Of a stretch of 64,000 nt of DNA, positions 53,561 to 62,846 are shown one piece after another (within the stretch, counting starts at the first letter, position 1; the number at the start of each line of letters is the position of its first letter). The DNA comes from SABI01 sp963677695 (lineage in GTDB: Bacteria > Spirochaetota > Spirochaetia > Sphaerochaetales > Sphaerochaetaceae). The translations under genes were made by a program, and so were the position numbers. The stretch lies in assembly GCA_963677695.2 (NCBI GenBank), contig CAXXUJ010000001.1, positions 744,001 through 808,000 on the forward strand, given 5' to 3'. The notes under the pieces were generated by a model. It saw nothing but the letters and a program-made list of their open reading frames with translations, was not told the origin of the DNA and made no database searches.

Positions 53561-54898
53561 ATGATATATTTAACACGAAAAATCGATACATTTCTTACCC
53601 AGTGGAAAGAAGATCCCCAGAAAAAACCGCTGATCATTAAAGGACCACGACAGGTGGGGAAATCTGAATCCATCCGTCGCTTTGCCTCTCAGGTATACAC
53701 TTCCGTCATCGAAATCAATTTCGTAGAGGAACCGAAATATAAGATGATAACAGCTGACGGGTATGCAGTGAAAGATATCATTAAAAATATCTCACTCCTT
53801 GATCCCTCCAAACAATTCATAGAGGGACAGACGCTTCTATTTTTCGACGAACTGCAGGACTTTCCTGACATTGCTACCGCTCTGAAATTTTTCCATATCG
53901 ATGGAAGGTTCGATGTAATCTGCAGCGGATCCATGCTTGGAATACATTATGAGAAAATTGAGAGCAACAGTGTCGGTTATAAGACTGATTATGAGATGTC
54001 CTCGCTCGACTTCGAAGAATACCTCTGGGCGAGAGGGTATGATGATTCGTTTATATCCCCCCTGCTCGATCACATGCTGACACTGAAACCATATGGCGAT
54101 GTAATGCTGTCGGTATGCAATACACTCTTCCTTGATTACAGCATTCTCGGGGGAATGCCCGAAGTCGTGAGAAACTCTATTGAGAAGGGAACCTTCGAAG
54201 GATCTCTCGAGACTCAGAGGCAGCTTGTCGTCGATTATAAGGATGATATAAAAAAATATGCACAGGGAGTAGATAAAACAAGGATACTCAATGTCTTTAA
54301 CCATATTCCTGTACAACTGGCTAAAGAGAATACGAAATTTCAATTATCCAAAGTAGCTACCGGTGCTCGGTTCAAAGATTATCGCGGATGTATGGAGTGG
54401 CTTCAGGAAGCAGGTATCGTGCACCTGTGTTATGGACTGAATTTTCCTGAACTCCCTCTAAGAGGGAATTACGATGAGAAGAAGGTAAAGATCTACCTTG
54501 CTGATACCGGACTTCTCATAGCGATGCTCGACGAGGAGGTACAGGAAGACCTTCGCTCCAATAAGAATCTAGGAGTGTACAAGGGCTCTCTCTACGAGAA
54601 TATCGTGGGAGAAGCTCTGGTGAAAAGCGGTTATCAGCTCTACTACTACAAACGTGATGACAGTACACTTGAGGAAGATTTCTTTGTCAGAACAGCTTCA
54701 GAGCTGATTCCGGTTGAGGTAAAAGCGAAAGGCGGGCGCTCAAAATCGCTCAGAACTCTGATCACCAGTAAGAAATATGCAGACATCTCTTATGGAATCA
54801 AGTTCACCGGAGGGAATATCGGCTATAGCGACAATATCTACACCTTCCCCTATTTCTGTGCGTTCCTTCTTAAGAGATATCTCAAGGAAAGAGAGTAG
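53561..54898 (+). CDS. AAA ATPase with DUF4143 domain (1)
   Basis: The 445-residue protein has Walker A GPRQVGKS at about 30 and Walker B LLFFDELQDFP at about 97, then a DUF4143 C-terminal half. The motif EDFF...ELIPVEVKAKG near residue 370 fits a PD-(D/E)xK nuclease-like fold. These proteins are spread widely in accessory DNA of bacteria and archaea, and their function is unsettled. Repeats and a promoter precede it. A second family member lies at 57599-58951; the two are distant paralogues. Family is sure; role is not. Confidence 0.88.
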   Translation: MIYLTRKIDTFLTQWKEDPQKKPLIIKGPRQVGKSESIRRFASQVYTSVIEINFVEEPKYKMITADGYAVKDIIKNISLLDPSKQFIEGQTLLFFDELQDFPDIATALKFFHIDGRFDVICSGSMLGIHYEKIESNSVGYKTDYEMSSLDFEEYLWARGYDDSFISPLLDHMLTLKPYGDVMLSVCNTLFLDYSILGGMPEVVRNSIEKGTFEGSLETQRQLVVDYKDDIKKYAQGVDKTRILNVFNHIPVQLAKENTKFQLSKVATGARFKDYRGCMEWLQEAGIVHLCYGLNFPELPLRGNYDEKKVKIYLADTGLLIAMLDEEVQEDLRSNKNLGVYKGSLYENIVGEALVKSGYQLYYYKRDDSTLEEDFFVRTASELIPVEVKAKGGRSKSLRTLITSKKYADISYGIKFTGGNIGYSDNIYTFPYFCAFLLKRYLKERE

Positions 54899-55096
54899 TA
54901 GGGAATACGCACCTGGCGTACCCGATTCCGTTGTGACCGCATAAGATATCCTCAGATTATTTCCTTGCATGGTATATAATATTTCGTCTTCACTCATCCT
55001 CGGCTTATGTTCTATCTGGTCCGTTGTTGATTCCCCTTCTCGTTGTATGTATCATGGTATATGGAATGACAAAATCCTACCAGAGAGGAGGTGCGT

Positions 55097-55285
55097 ATGA
55101 CTATCGAAGAACTCACAGAAAAAGTAAAAAGCGAAAATGAGACAAGACCGTATGAAGAAACTTTCCGCCTCCTCCTGAAAGCACGCATCATTGACCGAAA
55201 TGGACATTATCATAAGGATTTCTTCTCTGAGAAAACGGTGGAGCGAAGTAAGAAGCATCCCTTCCCCATCCCTGAATCAATGAAG
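55097..55285 (+). CDS. Small hypothetical protein
   Basis: This frame encodes 62 residues from ATG 55097, which has a strong gaggag site at good spacing; a GTG six bases earlier is too near the site. The protein is charged, starts MTIEELTEKVKSENETRPYE and ends PFPIPESMK. It has no recognised domain. It lies alone between the ATPase and the TetR gene. The clear ribosome site is the main support for it being real. Confidence 0.55.
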
Positions 55286-55373
55286 TGAAATTTTAGAAGG
55301 TCCTTGTACATCTGATTGAAAAAATCTCGCAGGTGCAATCTTCTTCAGTACATCTGTGTTCCTTAATACATGA

Positions 55374-55994
55374 TCAGTGAACGATGAAACGGTGGGTATC
55401 AACTCTTCGAATCGATTCGAGGTAGTTGGCAATGAGCTGCTTTGATCCTTCGACATCGAAGCTGTCGAGGAAGGAGAGCTGGAAAGAGAAGGATTCGAGG
55501 AGAATGACCAGGTGCTGTGTGATCTTTGTGATATCACACTCGACCACTTCGTTGTTGTTGATACCGAGGCGCAGCAGACGTTTGAAGAGGATGTGCAGCT
55601 TCGCCGTTCTCTTCAGGATGATGTCGGAGAAATCGAGTCCCTCCTTCTTCAGCTGTATCATCACGTCCATGAGGCTCATCAGCTCACCTCGGTGCTTCCC
55701 TGCCATGTCGATCACATCGCTGCAGATATTCTGGATTCTCAGGAGGACCGAGTCCTCGGTGTTCCATGCGTACTGTGCGTACTTGGTGAACATTCGTCCG
55801 GTCACCAGCTTGACGGCATAGTGGTAGATATCTTCCTTATCCTTGAAGTACTGATAGATTGTGGGGCGCGAGACCCCGCATTCCTGTGCGATGACCGAGA
55901 GGTTCGTGTCCTTGTACCCCTGACGGGCGAACACGTCGAGTGCCGTGTGGAGTATCTTCTCTTTTCTCTTTTCGTGGTTGATTCTTTTCGGCAT
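55374..55994 (-). CDS. TetR-family transcriptional regulator
   Basis: The 206-residue protein has the TetR helix-turn-helix LSVIAQECGVSRPTIYQYF at about 25-45 after a basic start (MPKRINHEKRKEKILHTALD). The C-terminal ligand domain is not typed. It is divergent from the M20 peptidase gene with a 93-bp gap holding tatag / ctata arms, so it probably controls that gene and itself. Confidence 0.92.
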   Translation of the reverse strand: MPKRINHEKRKEKILHTALDVFARQGYKDTNLSVIAQECGVSRPTIYQYFKDKEDIYHYAVKLVTGRMFTKYAQYAWNTEDSVLLRIQNICSDVIDMAGKHRGELMSLMDVMIQLKKEGLDFSDIILKRTAKLHILFKRLLRLGINNNEVVECDITKITQHLVILLESFSFQLSFLDSFDVEGSKQLIANYLESIRRVDTHRFIVH

Positions 55995-56055
55995 TACACT
56001 CTCTTTTTCTTTCTCATTCCATGCAGTATGCTACAATATATCATAATATGTAAAT

Positions 56056-56071
56056 TATAGCCACAACTATA
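56056..56071. promoter_or_regulatory. Candidate TetR operator
   Basis: tatag, six bases, ctata: a short inverted repeat between the divergent tetR and peptidase genes, 16 bp before the peptidase ATG. Weak because the arms are only 5 bp. Confidence 0.35.
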
Positions 56072-56087
56072 GGAAAAGGATGAAATT

Positions 56088-57521
56088 ATGGTCATAATCG
56101 GAACAATTACAGGCGCGCTCCTCCTTCTTTTCATCATCCTTGCCATCCGTACCGCGCTTATGCGCTCTTCTAAAAAAGAGGTATCGGGGATCTCACGAAA
56201 AGGAGAAACTGCCGATGACATTTCAAATGCCCCCCTCCACCTGAGCGAAGCTATCCGCTTTGAAACGGTAGCAGGTAAGGCTGAACAGCCGTTCATAGAA
56301 CTCAGGGAATATCTGAAGGTTACCTACCCTCTCCTTCATGCACACACAATCGAACTCCCTGAACAGACCTATGCACTCCTGTTCCGTATCGACGGAACAG
56401 AAGCCTCCCTGCAGCCATCCCTCCTGTGTGCACACCTTGATGTCGTGCCCGCTTCCCCTGAAGGCTGGGAACATCCCCCCTTTGCCGGAGAGATTGCTGA
56501 TGGTTTCATCTGGGGACGGGGCTCGTTTGATGACAAGGGCTCGACCATTGCGATCCTTGAGACCTTTGAACGAATGCTTCGGGAGAAAATAGAGGTACAG
56601 AGAACCTGGTACATCGCTTTAGGAAGCGATGAAGAGGTGAGAGGAGAAGCGGGAGCTGCTCTGATTTCTTCTTTCTTTGCCTCTCAGAACATCCGCTTTG
56701 CCTTCGTTCTCGATGAAGGCGGGGCTGTCGCCCAGGGATTCATCCCGCAGGTGAAAAAGGATATTGCCGTCATTGGTCTCAGCGAGAAAGCCTCCCTGAC
56801 TGCCACCCTTACCGTATCATCTCACGGAGGACACTCCTCCACACCGGAGCAGCCCACTTCAGTCGGTATCCTCGCCCGCGCTGCCAGCCGTATCGAGCAT
56901 ACACGACTGAAAGGGAGCATCACCTACCCGGTAAAGAAGATGCTCGATACCCTGGCACTCCACTCCTCCTTCCCCTTCGCCCTCATCGTGGGAAACTCAT
57001 GGCTCTTCAGATCCCTCATCATCCGCATCTTCAGCGCTTCGGCAACTATGAATGCACTGGTGCGCTCCACTGCAGCAGTTACGATGATACAGGGAGCGAA
57101 AGCTTCCAATATCGTACCGACACAGGCAAAAGCTACCGTGAATATCAGGACACTGCCAGGTGAGAGAGGGAAAGATATCATATCCACCCTTCACCGGATC
57201 ACCCGTGATCCACGTGTCGAGATTACACTCGAGAGAGATAGTGAGGGAGGCAGGATATCTCCTGCCGAAGGCGAAGCCTATGAGCACCTGACCCGCACGA
57301 TAGAAAACACCTTCCCCTCTGCAGTAGCAGTTCCCTACCTGATGAGCGGAGCCTCGGACGCCCTACACTATGAGAAGGTATCAGATAACGTCTACCGCTT
57401 TTCCCCTGTCCTGACCGACAAGGGAGAGCTGGCACGGATGCACTCGGAGAATGAGAGGCTGTCAGTTGAGAACCTGCATAGAGCGATCAGGTTCTATACC
57501 CTGCTCATACAGGAATCATAA
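56088..57521 (+). CDS. M20-family peptidase (carboxypeptidase S / PM20D1-like)
   Basis: The 477-residue enzyme has an N-terminal membrane anchor (VIIGTITGALLLLFIILAI), then LLCAHLDVVP with metal His and Asp, WGRGSFDDKGS with bridging Asp, and LGSDEEVRGEAG with catalytic and metal Glu. SSHGGHSSTPEQPT belongs to the dimerisation lid. It removes C-terminal residues or N-acyl groups from amino acids outside or at the membrane. An aaagga site lies upstream. Probably controlled by the divergent TetR gene. Confidence 0.92.
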   Translation: MVIIGTITGALLLLFIILAIRTALMRSSKKEVSGISRKGETADDISNAPLHLSEAIRFETVAGKAEQPFIELREYLKVTYPLLHAHTIELPEQTYALLFRIDGTEASLQPSLLCAHLDVVPASPEGWEHPPFAGEIADGFIWGRGSFDDKGSTIAILETFERMLREKIEVQRTWYIALGSDEEVRGEAGAALISSFFASQNIRFAFVLDEGGAVAQGFIPQVKKDIAVIGLSEKASLTATLTVSSHGGHSSTPEQPTSVGILARAASRIEHTRLKGSITYPVKKMLDTLALHSSFPFALIVGNSWLFRSLIIRIFSASATMNALVRSTAAVTMIQGAKASNIVPTQAKATVNIRTLPGERGKDIISTLHRITRDPRVEITLERDSEGGRISPAEGEAYEHLTRTIENTFPSAVAVPYLMSGASDALHYEKVSDNVYRFSPVLTDKGELARMHSENERLSVENLHRAIRFYTLLIQES

Positions 57522-57598
57522 ACAGGATCAAGATCACTGGGAAAGAAATACATGTCACAGGAACATGGAGCTCTCTGTTCTGTGAGTATAAATTGACA

Positions 57599-58951
57599 TT
57601 AGAGCAATGGTGTCATATACAGGGGGAGAAAGGTTATACCCTCTTCTTCCTTCACGTCTTCTGTGTGCAGGACATAGGAAGTATGAAGCTGCCGTGCATA
57701 TTTCTCTCTGAACTTCTTCAGTGAACTCAGCCTGTAGTTTTTACTCGACTTCACTTCGATCGGAGAAATGTTGTGCCTGCTGCTGATGTTACTCTTTGCG
57801 ATCAGAAAATCAATTTCCATACGGGAAGAAGCATCATCACGTGACGGATTGGAATAAAAATAGAGTTTACGTCCGCTGGCTGTCAGCATCTGAGCTACGA
57901 TATTCTCGATTATCATACCAAGGTTGGCTTCCAGCTTGTTGAATAGAATTTTTTTATAGATTTCTTCGCTTACCATACCGTTCTCGTCAAATGAATGAAT
58001 GATAAGAAGTCCGGTGTCTGCCATATAACATTTCAACCTGACCCGGTCCATATTGAGCCTTAATCCGACATCCGGAGAACTTGAGTTATAACACATGTGT
58101 GCAATCATAGCATCGCTCAGCCAGAACAGCGCATCTTCATAGTCTCTCATTCTTGCTCCCTTTTTCAACGAGGAGAGCTTGAATTTCCCTTCATGTCTTT
58201 GCAGCTGCGCAGGAATATCATCGAAAATCTGGAGAACCTTCATCTCATTTCCTTTGGCATGTTTTACTATATCAGACCGGTGAAGGGTAAGAATATTCCG
58301 TTTCACCCGGTCCACCCTCTCAAAATCGCGGGTATTCACATACGCCTCAACTGCCTGAGGCATTCCTCCAACAATGAGATACTGTCTGAAATAGTCCATA
58401 GCCTTTCTATGCATTGCCTGTCCCATCGGTTTTGTATCCTTGAAACAGGTCCTGACAAAATCCATCAGAGTACCATAATCAAGCGCCCACAGAAATTCCT
58501 CGAAATCCAGAGGATATATGTTCAGATGATATTCTTCTGAGGGAATGACAATATCCTTTACGTTCTTCTTAATGCTCATGAGTGAACCGGTTTCGATATA
58601 GTCGTACCTGCCATCTGCAACCAGGTATTTGATCGCCGCACGTGCTCTCGGAAACAGTTGCACCTCATCAAGTATGATCACAGTCTCCCTTTCATATAAT
58701 TTCACATTATAATACGTCGACAGATACATAAATAAGGTGTCCAGATTTTCCAGATGGTTGATGAATAGATCTTTAACATCACTGCCTGCACGGTTGAAAT
58801 CAATCATGATGTACGTTTTATATTCGGCTGATGCAAATTCTTCTGCAATATAACTCTTACCCACTCGACGGGCGCCATCAATTACTAATGCAGTGCTTCC
58901 CTTATCTTCCTGTTTCCATTTCAACATATCAGAATAGATCTTTCGTTTCAT
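57599..58951 (-). CDS. AAA ATPase with DUF4143 domain (2)
   Basis: The 450-residue protein has Walker A DGARRVGKSY at about 25 and Walker B VIILDEVQLFP at about 93, and the C-terminal EIDFLI...SPIEVKSSK pair that suggests a PD-(D/E)xK-type fold. It is the second member of this family in the window and faces the other way. Its promoter region has 10-bp inverted repeats and two copies of acatgatttctaca. Cellular role unknown. Confidence 0.88.
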   Translation of the reverse strand: MKRKIYSDMLKWKQEDKGSTALVIDGARRVGKSYIAEEFASAEYKTYIMIDFNRAGSDVKDLFINHLENLDTLFMYLSTYYNVKLYERETVIILDEVQLFPRARAAIKYLVADGRYDYIETGSLMSIKKNVKDIVIPSEEYHLNIYPLDFEEFLWALDYGTLMDFVRTCFKDTKPMGQAMHRKAMDYFRQYLIVGGMPQAVEAYVNTRDFERVDRVKRNILTLHRSDIVKHAKGNEMKVLQIFDDIPAQLQRHEGKFKLSSLKKGARMRDYEDALFWLSDAMIAHMCYNSSSPDVGLRLNMDRVRLKCYMADTGLLIIHSFDENGMVSEEIYKKILFNKLEANLGMIIENIVAQMLTASGRKLYFYSNPSRDDASSRMEIDFLIAKSNISSRHNISPIEVKSSKNYRLSSLKKFREKYARQLHTSYVLHTEDVKEEEGITFLPLYMTPLL

Positions 58952-58961
58952 CGCACCAATC

Positions 58962-59060
58962 CTCTAAAAACACGATTACATGATTTTCTACATACACTTT
59001 ATCACACATAATCAAGATCTTCTAGAACATGATTTCTACACGTTTTCAAGGTTTTTAGAG
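58962..59060. repeat. Inverted and direct repeats before the second ATPase gene
   Basis: ctctaaaaac (58962-58971) and gtttttagag (59051-59060) are a perfect inverted pair enclosing 79 bp. Within it acatgattttctaca (58979) and acatgatttctaca (59027) are direct repeats 48 bp apart. Together they suggest an operator or looping site between the divergent ATPase and rloA-like genes. Confidence 0.65.
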
Positions 59061-59103
59061 CTCCGGGAATGAGAGAAGTGTAAAATGGATTTTATTTTGT
59101 TTA

Positions 59104-59193
59104 TTTCATGCAAAATTGAGTACTATATTTTGATTATTCTTGTTATAATTAGATGTTCTATATTTTATTTTGCAGTTTTCATGTAAAATGGAG
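59104..59193. repeat. Direct repeats in the promoter region of the RloA-like gene
   Basis: The sequence tttcatgYaaaatKgag occurs at 59104-59120 and 59177-59193. The second copy covers the ribosome site (ggagg) of the RloA-like gene, and a TATAAT box (59144-59149) lies between. It looks like a site where a repressor could block both transcription and ribosome access. Confidence 0.55.
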
Positions 59194-59202
59194 GTATTTT
59201 TC

Positions 59203-60528
59203 ATGTTACTGGAGTTCACGATAAGAAACTACAAGTCATTTAAAGATGCATGTACATTCTCTATGAAGGTTGCACCGAAGCAGAAAGGATTGGATTACAG
59301 CATCCTTTCAGAAAAAATCGGTAGGAACGTATATAAGGGAGTGAGCTCGTCTGTCATCTACGGACCTAATGCTTCAGGGAAGACCAATATTATCGGAGCT
59401 ATGGATACCCTCAAACAGATCATTCTTCGCGGGCATATCAGAAATGTAGAAGTAAAGGATTCTTCGAACGTTGCCGCTGACACACTTGAACTGATTCCCA
59501 ACAACACCCTCAGCGATGCAGAACCCGTAGATTTCTCCATTACTTTCATTGATTCAGGAATTCTCTTTGAATATGAAATCTCTCTTGATCTTGGGAAATT
59601 CCTTGAACAGGACCATGAAAGGAAAATTCTCAGGGAAGTTCTTCGAGTGAATGGTACCGATATATTTTCGCGCACCGCGTCAGCGTTGGATATAGGGTCT
59701 ATGGATGGGATAGAATCCTACCTGGTACCGGCATACAAGCAGAATGCTACCAGTGCAGCCGCTCTGGCTCAGAGCAGTCTCAGTGATGAGGAATTTTTCC
59801 TCGTGAACGGCTTTAAAACGATGTTCAGCACAAAATTGTCCGCTATGATTACCCAATGGATGGATAAACGTTTCATAGTCGTATACAAATCGGATGCGAT
59901 GCAGCTGGTACGCAGGTTTTCTGAACCGAAGAAACGATCTATCTTCATAGAGAAGCCCCTGAATGACGCAGCAACCCTTTTCGGAGTCAACTCAAATGCC
60001 CTGGGGTATGTGATGGATGGGGAGCATGAAGAAGCTCAGCTCTGTTCTATTTTTACTGAGAATGGGAAGCAGAGGGCAATTCCTGTAGATACTTTCGAAT
60101 CGTACGGGACAATCCGATTCCTCAACCTGTTCCCTCTCATCCTGAAAACCTTGCAGGAAGGAAGTGTGCTGGTTGTCGATGAATTCGATGCCTCCATACA
60201 TCCTATGGCATTGATGAATATCATAACGCTGTTCCATAACGATGAGCTTAACATCAATAACGCCCAGCTGATATTCAACACACACAATCCGATCTTCCTG
60301 AATTCAAACCTCTTCAGGCGGGATGAGATCAAGTTTGTGGACCGTGATGACGAGACACTTTGCAGTACACACTATTCCCTGTCTGATTTCGGCACCGCAG
60401 GTGCTGCCGGGGTGCGATTGACTGAGGATTACATGAAGAATTATTTCATTGATCGCTATGGAGCTATAAAGAGTATTGACCTCGCTCCTGTCATCCAGAG
60501 CCTGATTGGTGGGAAGAAGGAGGAGTAG
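59203..60528 (+). CDS. RloA/AbiLi-like AAA ATPase
   Basis: The 441-residue protein starts MLLEFTIRNYKSFKD, Walker A GPNASGKT at 54-61, and has VLVVDEFDASIH (Walker B) and LIFNTHNPIF (H-loop) late in the protein, then VRLTEDYMKNYFIDRYGAI near the end. This is the SMC/OLD-like ATPase type of RloA. ATG 59203 has ggagg upstream. It sits directly before an RloB-type gene; such pairs are called AbiL in abortive-infection studies and act as phage defence. Nuclease partner action is inferred. Confidence 0.87.
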   Translation: MLLEFTIRNYKSFKDACTFSMKVAPKQKGLDYSILSEKIGRNVYKGVSSSVIYGPNASGKTNIIGAMDTLKQIILRGHIRNVEVKDSSNVAADTLELIPNNTLSDAEPVDFSITFIDSGILFEYEISLDLGKFLEQDHERKILREVLRVNGTDIFSRTASALDIGSMDGIESYLVPAYKQNATSAAALAQSSLSDEEFFLVNGFKTMFSTKLSAMITQWMDKRFIVVYKSDAMQLVRRFSEPKKRSIFIEKPLNDAATLFGVNSNALGYVMDGEHEEAQLCSIFTENGKQRAIPVDTFESYGTIRFLNLFPLILKTLQEGSVLVVDEFDASIHPMALMNIITLFHNDELNINNAQLIFNTHNPIFLNSNLFRRDEIKFVDRDDETLCSTHYSLSDFGTAGAAGVRLTEDYMKNYFIDRYGAIKSIDLAPVIQSLIGGKKEE

Positions 60529-61194
60529 ATGAAAAAGGAACTTTCAAAACCCTTCTATTTCTCAGTCGAAGGGGAAACAGAACTCTGGTATTTCTCATGG
60601 TTGAGCCGATGTATCAATGCTTCAAAAGCAACGTATAGAGCTTCATTTGATTGCATGATTGAAAAAAATCCTCTGTCCAGGGTTAAAGGCATGAGTGTTT
60701 TAGGAAAGACGGCAATCTCTCACATTGTTGATCGCGAAAGCGAGGAGCCGGTACTTGTCCAGCAGTTTGCAGCAACCCTGGAACGCATGAAAGCGGCTCA
60801 ACGAATTGGAAAATCGATAACCTACAAACTTGGGTACAGCAATTTTGCATTCGATCTATGGATGGTACTCCACAAAACGGATTGCGCCGGAGCTTTGAGT
60901 TATCGTCACCAGTATATCGGTAAGATAAACAGGGCTTTTCAGGAGCGGTTTTCTTCTATGGATGAGTACAAGAAGGAAGCAAACTTTAAAAGATTATTGG
61001 GAAAGCTGACATTGGCCGATGTATGGACTGCAATCAGAAGAGCAGAAAAAATCATGAAGAAACATAAGGATAACGGGTATCCTTTACAGCAGTATTGCGG
61101 ATATACGTTCTACTCAGTCAATCCGTCTCTTTCCGTCTGGCTGGCAGTGAAGCATATCTTGAACGAAGGCGAAGTTCCACGTGAACTTGCATAG
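60529..61194 (+). CDS. RloB/AbiLii-like protein (TOPRIM-like)
   Basis: The 221-residue protein begins KPFYFSVEGETELWYFSWL, where VEGETE is the acidic motif. YSNFAFDLWMVLHKTD matches the RloB block usually written SNP-FE-W-LLH. VDRESE may be another metal motif. The ATG follows the RloA stop without gap (tag ATG), with aaggaggag upstream, so the two are one operon. It is the probable effector of the pair. Confidence 0.85.
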   Translation: MKKELSKPFYFSVEGETELWYFSWLSRCINASKATYRASFDCMIEKNPLSRVKGMSVLGKTAISHIVDRESEEPVLVQQFAATLERMKAAQRIGKSITYKLGYSNFAFDLWMVLHKTDCAGALSYRHQYIGKINRAFQERFSSMDEYKKEANFKRLLGKLTLADVWTAIRRAEKIMKKHKDNGYPLQQYCGYTFYSVNPSLSVWLAVKHILNEGEVPRELA

Positions 61195-61222
61195 TCTCTA
61201 CATGCAGACATAGCTGAACGCA

Positions 61223-61678
61223 TCAGCTCCACTTCTGAATCTCTATGATATTGCCCTCCGGGTCACGTGCGTACACCAGACAGATACTCCCCACCCCGTC
61301 AACCTCTCCATCAACGAGAGTTCCAAGGAGAGATCCCCCGTGCTCGAGAAGGAGATTCATCTTCGCTTCGACATCATCCACCGAGAATGCGATATGACCG
61401 AACCCTTCCAGATTGATCGCCTTATCACCGTTGACTTTGTTTTTCCCATACTCGAAAATCTCGAGTGTGGGACCCTCTTCCACTCCTTCATAGCCGGGTA
61501 GATAGAGGTGTATGCCCCTGATACGGGCATCTGTGATACCGGTGAGCCGATCAACCCACAACCCTGTCAAATCCCTTTCAGTTTTCTTCTCTCTGCAGTC
61601 AAACACTGTAATATAGAACTCGGCAAGTGACTTTCAGTCTCTTGCTATCAGGTTAACATGGGAAAATCGTGTACTCAT
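61223..61678 (-). pseudogene. VOC/glyoxalase-family gene with an in-frame TGA
   Basis: The frame encodes MSTRFSHVNLIARD, then TGA (61634-61636), then KSLAEFYITVFDCREKKTER and a full VOC domain, LEGFGHIAFSVDDVEAKM, ARDPEGNIIEIQKWS at the end. A Trp (TGG) is usual at the TGA place (ARDW). The ATG 61678 has aggag in front. The rest is clean, so the stop is recent, a sequencing error, or read through. The family includes glyoxalases and dioxygenases; substrate unknown. Confidence 0.8.
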
Positions 61679-61804
61679 CGCAGCTCTCCTCTTACAGAGA
61701 GTATATAGGAACCGGGGGAATCGCTCCATCTTCTCTTTTACCGGCGGACTGTTCGCATAATTTTCATACTCTCCTCACTTTATTTTCACATCTTCACTTT
61801 TTAA

Positions 61805-61819
61805 TGATAACACTAATCT
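61805..61819. promoter_or_regulatory. Possible Fur-like box before the ABC operon
   Basis: tgataacactaatct matches the 7-1-7 Fur consensus (TGATAATnATTATCA) at ten of 14 positions, 32 bp before the start. It would suit an iron importer, but the match is weak. Confidence 0.3.
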
Positions 61820-61850
61820 TATAACCAAATGAGACTTACACGAGGAAGAG

Positions 61851-62819
61851 ATGAACATTATCCTGAAAAACATTTACAAGAGCTTCGATCATGTTCAGGT
61901 CCTCGCTGACTTCTCTCTCACCATCCCCTCCGGGAAACTCACGACGCTTCTAGGTGCCTCCGGCTGTGGAAAGACAACACTGCTACGCTGTATCGCAGGT
62001 CTTGAAACTCCCGAGACCGGGGACATTCTTTTCGAAGAAAGAATCGTCTTTTCATCGGAAAAACGGATACATATTCCTCCGGAAAGGAGACATCTTGGTT
62101 TCGTCTTTCAGGACTTTGCCCTCTGGCCTCACATGAATGTTTTTGAAAATACCGCCTTCGGCCTCAGGGCTTCAGGAGAAACAGCAGATATCGAAAAGAA
62201 GGTCATGGAGGCTCTTGATTCTGTCAGACTCACCGAGTACGCCCACCGTTATCCCCACCAGCTTTCGGGAGGACAACAGCAGAGGGTGGCCTTCGCCCGT
62301 GCAATCGCTATCGATCCTGATTGCATTCTCTTTGATGAGCCTCTCAGTGCTCTCGATGCGAATCTGAGAGCACAGATGAGAAGCGAACTGCAGGAACTGG
62401 TCAGGCAGAGGAATCTCACAGCTGTCTTCGTCACTCATGATCAGGGAGAGGCTCTCAGCATTTCGGATAATATCGTGGTGATGAATGAAGGAACTATCAT
62501 GCAGTCGGGAACGCCCGAAGAGATCTACAACTCTCCCGCCGATACGTTCACAGCTTCGTTTGTCGGCAGCGGTAACTGGCTTTCAGATACACAGATGATC
62601 CGTCCCGAGAATATATCACTCACCCCGGTGGATCATTCGATCTCGGAGCGGATGAGTGTGGTTTCATGCCAGTTCATGGGAGACCGCTACATGCTTTCTC
62701 TTTCAAGACACGGAGAGGATGCTTCTTCCCCCCAGTGGCTGGTCCCCTCACATATAAGAATTCAGCCGGGAAATACGATTCAGGTTCATATTCCCCGTTC
62801 ACATATCATCACGTTTTAG
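61851..62819 (+). CDS. ABC transporter ATPase (iron/thiamine/phosphonate type, FbpC-like)
   Basis: The 322-residue ATPase has Walker A LGASGCGKTT at 34-43, signature LSGGQQQR at 138-145 and Walker B CILFDEP at 158-164, then a C-terminal TOBE-like regulatory part (LVPSHIRIQPGNTIQVHIP). It drives uptake by the permease that begins at 63895. aggaag precedes ATG 61851. FbpC is the closest type by order of genes and binding-protein form, but the substrate is inferred. Confidence 0.93.
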   Translation: MNIILKNIYKSFDHVQVLADFSLTIPSGKLTTLLGASGCGKTTLLRCIAGLETPETGDILFEERIVFSSEKRIHIPPERRHLGFVFQDFALWPHMNVFENTAFGLRASGETADIEKKVMEALDSVRLTEYAHRYPHQLSGGQQQRVAFARAIAIDPDCILFDEPLSALDANLRAQMRSELQELVRQRNLTAVFVTHDQGEALSISDNIVVMNEGTIMQSGTPEEIYNSPADTFTASFVGSGNWLSDTQMIRPENISLTPVDHSISERMSVVSCQFMGDRYMLSLSRHGEDASSPQWLVPSHIRIQPGNTIQVHIPRSHIITF

Positions 62820-62846
62820 AAGTTTTTCTGAAGGAGGAAAACCATC

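Noticed and set aside
54740..54997. Minus-strand frame overlapping the end of the first DUF4143 gene
   Set aside because: Overlaps the coding end on the opposite strand and has no recognised features.
57555..57585. Hairpin between the M20 peptidase and the second ATPase gene as a bidirectional terminator
   Set aside because: Stem tcacaggaaca / tgttctgtga is real but no T run follows on either side, so not called a terminator.
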